NCBI GenBank assembly: GCA_031413415.1
Contig: JANOET010000050.1
Location: 1-16,947, forward strand
Origin: UBA668 sp031413415
GTDB lineage: Bacteria; Actinomycetota; Acidimicrobiia; Acidimicrobiales; Ilumatobacteraceae
DNA length: 16,947 bases
Direction of reading: 5' to 3'
Below, piece after piece: positions 13,836-16,947 of the stretch (position 1 is its first letter; every line of letters starts with the position of its first letter). The notes under the pieces were generated by a model. That model worked only from the letters and a program-made list of their open reading frames with translations. It was not told the origin of the DNA and made no database searches. Position numbers and translations under genes: made by a program.

Positions 13836-14657
13836 TCAGAGGTCGACGGCGGTGAGGTCGTCGCCGAGGACGATCTGGCCCGAGAAGTGGGCGGCGGCAC
13901 GCGCCCGCCACTCGTCCTCCTGGCCGGGCTGCATCGAGGGCACGTAGTGGGTGAGGACGAGCGTGCGCACCCCGGCGCGGGTGGCGGTCTCGGCGGACTG
14001 CTCGACGGTGGAGTGGTAGTCGAGGATGTCCTGCAGCCGAGCGTTCGGCACCATGCGGACGAGGTCGTCGCGGATGACCGTCTGCACGTACGCATCGGCG
14101 CCGAGGCACAGCGCGTCGAGACCTGCGCACGGCACACCGTCGCCGCCGAGGACGACGCTCTTGCCGTCGTCATCGACCCTGAACGCGACCGTGGGCTCGA
14201 CCGGGCGGTGATCGGTCGCACCGACCGTGATGGTGGCCGAGCCGACCGTGAAGACGTCGCCGGGGGCCACCTCGACGACCTCCACGTTCGGCGTCCACGT
14301 GAGGTCGGCGTGGTGATCGAGGCGGTACTGCAGGTCCGGTGCCAGCGACGCCAGGATGGCATCGACGACCTCGCCCAGGCGCGGCGGACCGTAGATGCGC
14401 AGGGGTGTGCCCTCCGGCGACATGATCCAGTGCGTCGTGATCACGTCGTTGAGGTCGGTGATGTGGTCACTGTGCAGATGGGTGACGAGCACGGCGCTCA
14501 GCATCGGCGGCAGCACGCCGGACCCGGTGAGGCGCATCAGCACACCGCGGCCGCAGTCGATCAGCAGACACGCGCCGGCCGACCGCACCAAGGTGGACGG
14601 ACCGGCGCGGCGTGGATCGGGGAGCGGGCTGCCCGTTCCCAACAGAGTGACCTTCAC
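13836..14657 (-). CDS. RNase Z-like metallo-beta-lactamase-fold hydrolase
   Basis: A 273-residue MBL-fold metallo-hydrolase of the RNase Z/arylsulfatase-like branch. It begins MKVTLLGTGSP and has the zinc motif HLHSDH (60-65: His60, His62, Asp64, His65), then His150 (TDHRPVEP), Asp173 (GGDGVPC) and His237 (LTHY), the same order of ligands as in RNase Z. The long exosite arm used for tRNA binding by true RNase Z is not evident, so a tRNA role is unlikely. Relatives include arylsulfatases, cyclic-nucleotide phosphodiesterases and lactonases. The GTG at 14657 overlaps the ankyrin stop as GTGA, so it is the last gene of the sulfatase operon. A sulfate- or phosphate-ester substrate linked to the sulfatase is plausible (inference). 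Confidence 0.88.
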   Translation of the reverse strand: MKVTLLGTGSPLPDPRRAGPSTLVRSAGACLLIDCGRGVLMRLTGSGVLPPMLSAVLVTHLHSDHITDLNDVITTHWIMSPEGTPLRIYGPPRLGEVVDAILASLAPDLQYRLDHHADLTWTPNVEVVEVAPGDVFTVGSATITVGATDHRPVEPTVAFRVDDDGKSVVLGGDGVPCAGLDALCLGADAYVQTVIRDDLVRMVPNARLQDILDYHSTVEQSAETATRAGVRTLVLTHYVPSMQPGQEDEWRARAAAHFSGQIVLGDDLTAVDL

Positions 14658-15709
14658 GATGCTCCTCTCAACGCTTCGACGAGACGGGTGTGGCCGAGAC
14701 GTTCGGCGTGTTCCAGCGCAGTGGCTCCGTCGCGGTCGGCAACCTGAGGATTGGCGCCGGCGGCCAGCAGGATGCGGATGATCTCCGCGTAGGTCTCGCT
14801 GCCGTCACCGAGAAGAACGGCTTCCAGGAGTGCCGTCCAGTGGATGTCGTTGAGGTGGTCGACGTCGATGCCGGTCTGCACCACGCGGCGGACGTACTCG
14901 ATGTGCCCGCGTTCGCTCGCAGGGATGACGGAGACGCCGCCGTATCGGTTGCGGATGGTGAGGTCGGCTCCGGCGGGAAGCAGCACCTCGAGCATCGCGA
15001 CGCTGCCCGTGACACCGGTGACCAGCCATGGAGTGTCGTGGCGGTCGTCCATCGCGTTCGGGTCGGCGCCGGAGTCGACGAGCAACTGTGCGACGCCGAC
15101 GTGGTCGTGCGCCGACGCCACCAGTAGCGGGGTGCGGTTCCGGTGGTCGCGGGCCTCGAGCTCGGCTCGCGCCTCGAGCGCGGCTCGGGCCCGACGCTCG
15201 TCGCCGGTGGCCGCTGCGGCGTGCAGTTCGTCGTTCGGTTCGACCTTGCGCAGTCGGGCGACGAACCCCGGGTAGTCCCACACGAGCTCGTCGCCGTCCA
15301 GCCGTCGGGTGACCTCGATGGGAATGCCGACCGGCCGCAGCACATGGATGCCCTGTTCGAAGCTCGCCACGACGGTGATGGCCGTTGTCGTGTCGATCGC
15401 CGCGACATCGTGCACGCCGTGCTCCTCGGTGCCGTCGCAGCGCATGTCGTGCACGACACCGCCGGACGTGATGACGACCCGGTCTCCGCACTGCTCGATG
15501 CGCTGCACCTGCCCCATCGCCGGATGATCGGGCTGTGTCTCGCCGCCGACCTGCACCTCGACGATGCGCCACACCCCGGACATCGACGGCGTCCCCTGCG
15601 GCACGGGCTCGGTGCACTCGGCGAGCACCGGAGGCGGCATGGTGGTGCCGTACCCGCCGGTGGGCGTGTACGCGACCGGGATGTCGTCGGCGAGGATCTC
15701 GCGGCTCAC
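14654..15709 (-). CDS. Ankyrin-repeat protein with novel N-terminal domain
   Basis: A 351-residue protein. Residues 1-45 have no clear fold and contain a Gly/Pro-rich stretch. Residues 45-157 look like a beta-barrel, perhaps lipocalin-like (SGVWRIVEVQV at the start, DELVWDYPGFVARLR at the end), with Cys74 and Cys91. Residues 158-350 hold about six ankyrin repeats with recognisable units (NRTPLLVASAHDHVGVAQLL, HDTPWLVTG, HWTALLEAVL, DGATALEHAERLGHTRLVEAL) joined by LLxxGADPN-type turns. Ankyrin repeats bind protein partners. No signal peptide is present, so it should be cytoplasmic. The start is GTG at 15709, overlapping the sulfatase stop as GTGA; its own stop overlaps the MBL start the same way. 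It may act as an adaptor or inhibitor for the co-translated enzymes (inference). Confidence 0.82.
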   Translation of the reverse strand: MSREILADDIPVAYTPTGGYGTTMPPPVLAECTEPVPQGTPSMSGVWRIVEVQVGGETQPDHPAMGQVQRIEQCGDRVVITSGGVVHDMRCDGTEEHGVHDVAAIDTTTAITVVASFEQGIHVLRPVGIPIEVTRRLDGDELVWDYPGFVARLRKVEPNDELHAAAATGDERRARAALEARAELEARDHRNRTPLLVASAHDHVGVAQLLVDSGADPNAMDDRHDTPWLVTGVTGSVAMLEVLLPAGADLTIRNRYGGVSVIPASERGHIEYVRRVVQTGIDVDHLNDIHWTALLEAVLLGDGSETYAEIIRILLAAGANPQVADRDGATALEHAERLGHTRLVEALRGAS

Positions 15710-16947
15710 TGGCGGCCCATCTCGGTGGCGTGCTCGGCCGCTGTGGTGTCGGCGAACTTCTCGGGGCTCGCCTGGATGACCACCTCGTGGAGCGTGCCGG
15801 TGAAGGGGTACGGCGCCCGGTAGCGGGTGGTCACGGGTGAGCCGTGGTCGTAGCCCACACTGGGGCCCACCGACGACATCATCAGCATGAACAGCGGCAG
15901 GTCGGCAGCACCACACGGCGTGCCGTCGATCTCGATGGCCGCAGTGCCGATGCGGCCACCGGTGCGGCGTACTCGCAACGTCAGCTCGGACGCGCCGACC
16001 GGCACCTCGATGTCGCTCTCCACGATGGTGTGGGCGTCGAACGCGTTGTAGTCGAAGACCAACCGTTCGCCCTGTACGAACAGCGACAGGCCCGAGTTCT
16101 CGGTGCCGGTGGCGTAGAGCACCCCCTCATCGCCGGCGGCGCGGGTGACCCGGGCCGTCATGTCGAAGCTTCGCCCGCCGAGCGACGCCGACGCCTGCCC
16201 GGGCAGCGGCGACATGGGTGGACGGTAGACGTAGCGGCGGTTGGCGGGGTGTGGGGAACGGTCTCGAAAGCGGGTGCCGAACAGCTCGACGCCGCGGTCG
16301 TCGAGCGGCAGCACACCATGTCGTTCGGCCTCGGACCACCACAGGTCGATGAGCTCGCGGAGCGTGTCGGGTTCGGCCACCGCCAGGTCGTTGCATTCGG
16401 ACGGGTCGACGGCGATGCGATACAACTCCCACGGTTCTGTCTCGAAGTCGGCGCCCTTCTCGTGTCGGCACACCGCCTTCCATTCGCCGGCGACGAGTGC
16501 GCGGCTGCCACCGTTCTCGAAGTACTGCAACACGTTGGTCGCCGGCGCCATCGGGTCGCGCAGTGCGGCGGCGAACGAGTGCCCGCTGACGGGCTCCTGC
16601 GGCACCCCGCGAAACACGTCGGGAGCCGACACGCCAATGAGTTCGTACAGCGTGGGGGCGATGTCGCTGACGAACACGAACTGGTCGCGGGTTCCGCCCG
16701 GCGCGTCGGCAAGGCCGCGCGGCCAGTGCAGGATCATCGGCACGTGCACCCCACCTTCGTGGGTGTTCTGCTTGTACCACTTGAATGGTGTGTTGCCGCA
16801 CTGCGCCCAACCCCATGGGTAGTTGGTGTGGCTGTGCGGCCCGCCAATGTCGTCGATGCGGCCGATGGCCTGGTCGGGCGTCTCGAAGATGCCGTTGAAG
16901 AACATCATCTCGTGCATGACGCCGAACGGGCCGCCCTCCTGGCTGGC
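15706..16947 (-). CDS. Arylsulfatase, C-terminal part (cut by window edge)
   Basis: The frame is open to the last base of the window, so only the C-terminal 413 residues are present; related actinobacterial arylsulfatases have about 770-790. The formylglycine CxPSR motif and most metal ligands lie beyond the edge. Visible family features: ASQEGGPFG at the edge (end of the metal-site DNG region), PHSHTNYPWGWAQ, and FKWYKQNTHEGGVHVP with the sulfate-contacting Lys and His, SDIAPTLYELIGV, then HSFAAALRDP. The final 200 residues form a beta-rich C-terminal domain (GRSFDMTARV, ATGTENSGLSLFVQGERL). These enzymes hydrolyse aryl or alkyl sulfate esters and need Cys or Ser maturation by a formylglycine-generating enzyme, which is not in the window. 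The stop overlaps the ankyrin gene start (GTGA), and the three genes form one operon. Confidence 0.93.
   Translation of the reverse strand, partial: ASQEGGPFGVMHEMMFFNGIFETPDQAIGRIDDIGGPHSHTNYPWGWAQCGNTPFKWYKQNTHEGGVHVPMILHWPRGLADAPGGTRDQFVFVSDIAPTLYELIGVSAPDVFRGVPQEPVSGHSFAAALRDPMAPATNVLQYFENGGSRALVAGEWKAVCRHEKGADFETEPWELYRIAVDPSECNDLAVAEPDTLRELIDLWWSEAERHGVLPLDDRGVELFGTRFRDRSPHPANRRYVYRPPMSPLPGQASASLGGRSFDMTARVTRAAGDEGVLYATGTENSGLSLFVQGERLVFDYNAFDAHTIVESDIEVPVGASELTLRVRRTGGRIGTAAIEIDGTPCGAADLPLFMLMMSSVGPSVGYDHGSPVTTRYRAPYPFTGTLHEVVIQASPEKFADTTAAEHATEMGRQ

Noticed and set aside
14654..15916. Ankyrin-repeat protein starting at 15916
   Set aside because: The first 69 residues would be read antiparallel-free within the sulfatase gene, are His/Arg/Pro-rich and domainless. 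The GTGA overlap at 15709 is a far better start.
1..16947. CRISPR arrays, tRNA genes, insertion sequences or toxin-antitoxin pairs
   Set aside because: No evenly spaced direct repeats, cloverleaf-like sequence, transposase motif or paired small toxin/antitoxin frames were found on either strand by eye.

Overview
The window is high-GC DNA, roughly two-thirds G+C by eye, with densely packed genes. It has many GTG starts, 1-4 base start/stop overlaps and several TANNNT -10 boxes exactly 6 bases before a start codon. Together with two cytochrome P450s, short-chain dehydrogenases, a FadR-type GntR regulator and an actinobacterial-looking sulfatase, this suggests an actinobacterium, possibly of the Acidimicrobiia (Ilumatobacter-like) or a mycolata relative. 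The taxonomic call is inference. I saw no rRNA, tRNA, CRISPR array, insertion sequence, phage gene or convincing terminator. No gene-free stretch exceeds about 210 bases.

Layout. (1) 1-1492 (+): a cytochrome P450 whose N-terminus looks disrupted, then a Dabb-domain protein. (2) 1508-2563 (-): a threonine aldolase-family PLP enzyme, divergent from a small charged coiled-coil protein (2637-3137, +). (3) 3096-7061 (-): a compact four-gene catabolic operon. Transcription order is FAH-family hydrolase, type I extradiol (VOC) dioxygenase, MhpA-like FAD hydroxylase, SDR. A GntR/FCD regulator (7115-7774, +) diverges from it across a 53-base gap holding interleaved promoters and a 20-bp imperfect palindrome. 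(4) 7828-9266 (+): an SRPBCC protein and a DHRS12-like SDR with overlapping stop and start, convergent with a second, intact P450 (9251-10513, -). (5) 10720-10980 (+): a small SHOCT-like protein whose 3' end overlaps a DEAD-box RNA helicase (10919-12367, -) on the opposite strand. (6) 12531-13817 (+): an orphan beta-propeller-like protein. (7) 13836-16947 (-): a three-gene operon, arylsulfatase (5' end beyond the window), ankyrin-repeat protein and RNase Z-like metallo-hydrolase, joined by two identical GTGA overlaps.

How the genes may work together. The minus-strand catabolic operon reads as an aromatic meta-cleavage module. The FAD enzyme would hydroxylate a phenolic ring to a catechol, the extradiol enzyme would open it, and the FAH-family enzyme would cleave or hydrate the product. 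The SDR would handle a side-chain or alcohol/ketone step. The divergent GntR protein would sense an acid intermediate and repress both directions. Substrate identity cannot be read from sequence. The flanking P450s, SDRs and SRPBCC protein fit a genome rich in oxidative breakdown of hydrophobic compounds. The sulfatase operon may serve desulfation of sulfate esters, with the ankyrin and MBL partners unexplained.

Most worth following up: the operon's unusual enzyme combination with its interleaved divergent promoters, the sulfatase-ankyrin-MBL coupling, the apparent leaderless-promoter pattern, and the broken P450 N-terminus.
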